Source: Rhynchopus sp. YZ270_cl-10
Lineage: Eukaryota > Euglenozoa > Diplonemea > Diplonemida > Diplonemidae
Length of the DNA stretch: 64,000 bases
Direction: 5' to 3'
Assembly: GCA_964035575.1 (NCBI GenBank)
Contig: OZ037861.1
Coordinates: 496,001 to 560,000, forward strand
In this document: one piece after another, positions 63,361-64,000 of the stretch
Numbering within the stretch: position 1 is the first letter of the stretch
Layout: each line of letters opens with the position of its first letter
Position numbers and translations under genes: made by a program
Notes under the pieces: generated by a model
What the model was told of the DNA's origin: nothing
The model's database searches: none
Seen by the model: the letters and a program-made list of their open reading frames with translations, nothing else

Positions 63361-64000
63361 TCTCAGTGTAAGGCTTTCGTATGCGAGCTGATGTATGAAT
63401 TTGTATAGTATGCTATGCGTATAGGATCTCCGCTAGTTTTCCTTCCCCCCTCCCCTTTGTCTCTCATTCTCTGCAACACTCTTATGGATGAGGTATGTTT
63501 GAAGCAGGTGGGTAATTCCGATAGAGCAAACGATTGCCCAGCTGTGTTTTGTGTGTATGTGTCTGTCTGTAATGGACTCAAACCTTGTTTGTAAAAGGAG
63601 GGGAGCCTGGAGGGGGAAATATTAAAAGTATGTTCATTGCGTTGAGGATGAACCGCATCTGTACCTTTGACGTTCATTTAGCCTTCCGGGCGATTGCTTT
63701 GTACAGTCCCCCTCGGGTCATTTGTCGAAAGAGCCGAATAAAGGTTTTCCCAAAAAGAAAAAAAAATATTTTGTATAGTGTGGTGGAGTTCATCCTCGGG
63801 TGTCTACACTAATACAACCAAATTTTCAAAAAAAGAAGAAGAAAAAAAAAAAACACACACACGCGAATACACAACAAAATAATAATAAAAAGCCGAATTT
63901 CGCAAATTTGACTTCAATGCACCCCCTGGATCCCCCGCCCCACAGCAACACCCTCGCCTCCTGCATTCCTTCCCACCCTTGTACGCCCTCCCCCAGGTCA
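63361..64000. other. Right-edge intergenic region
   Basis: No gene supported. An alpha module variant with A tail lies at 63781-63845 (GGTGTCTACACTAATACAAC). C/T-rich DNA near the edge may be the leader of a gene outside the window. Confidence 0.45.

Overview
The window is eukaryotic nuclear DNA, most likely from a unicellular protist with a repeat-rich genome. The main evidence is seven or more inferred spliceosomal introns that all start GTATG and end in CAG, genes separated by kilobases of low-complexity pyrimidine and A tracts, and dense DNA transposons. The Ser/Thr-rich secreted protein would fit a free-living flagellate such as a euglenozoan, but this is a weak guess. No rRNA, tRNA or CRISPR was recognised. 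No LTR retrovirus, Polinton or other capsid/envelope element was recognised.

Layout. 1-1.5 kb: tandem array of a ~263-bp unit and an attached repeat. 2.4-5.7 kb: an intact 460-aa ORF flanked on both sides by inverted partial copies of its own ends. 6.0-9.4 kb: a MITE and an intact 678-aa ORF preceded by a head-to-head truncated copy of itself. 9.8-16.5 kb: a transposon patchwork (MITE, 1.15-kb foldback palindrome, 3.3-kb TIR element, CTCGCC-repeat TIR element). 17.1-21.9 kb: a three-exon gene for a secreted Ser/Thr-rich protein ending in RCC1 repeats. 23.2-24.5 kb: a two-TM membrane protein. 24.5-35.4 kb: intergenic DNA made of short dispersed modules, small MITEs and a piggyBac-type element with TTAA sites. 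35.4-60.2 kb: a tandem array of four related genes for four-TM proteins. Each has a 22-codon first exon; three carry a long near-identical coiled coil, and the fourth has a different short tail on a third exon. 61.6-62.6 kb: a two-exon secreted protein gene. The end holds a minisatellite inside a TIR element.

The most striking structure is the first intron of the first array gene. It holds a 15.4-kb insertion bounded by hAT-type TIRs and a perfect 8-bp duplication (AATATGAA). Inside it are at least five more elements in nested order: a long-TIR element carrying non-LTR retrotransposon remnants, with an intact three-exon hAT-like transposase element inserted in one of its TIRs; a TIR element with a (GGGTACT)n minisatellite; and two further nested TIR elements with their own repeats.

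Other leads are several unrelated TIR families all flanked by CTAG (one proven by an empty site inside the window), a conserved core module placed directly before two different minisatellites, and several 35-60 bp modules that recur across the intergenic DNA with no assigned function.
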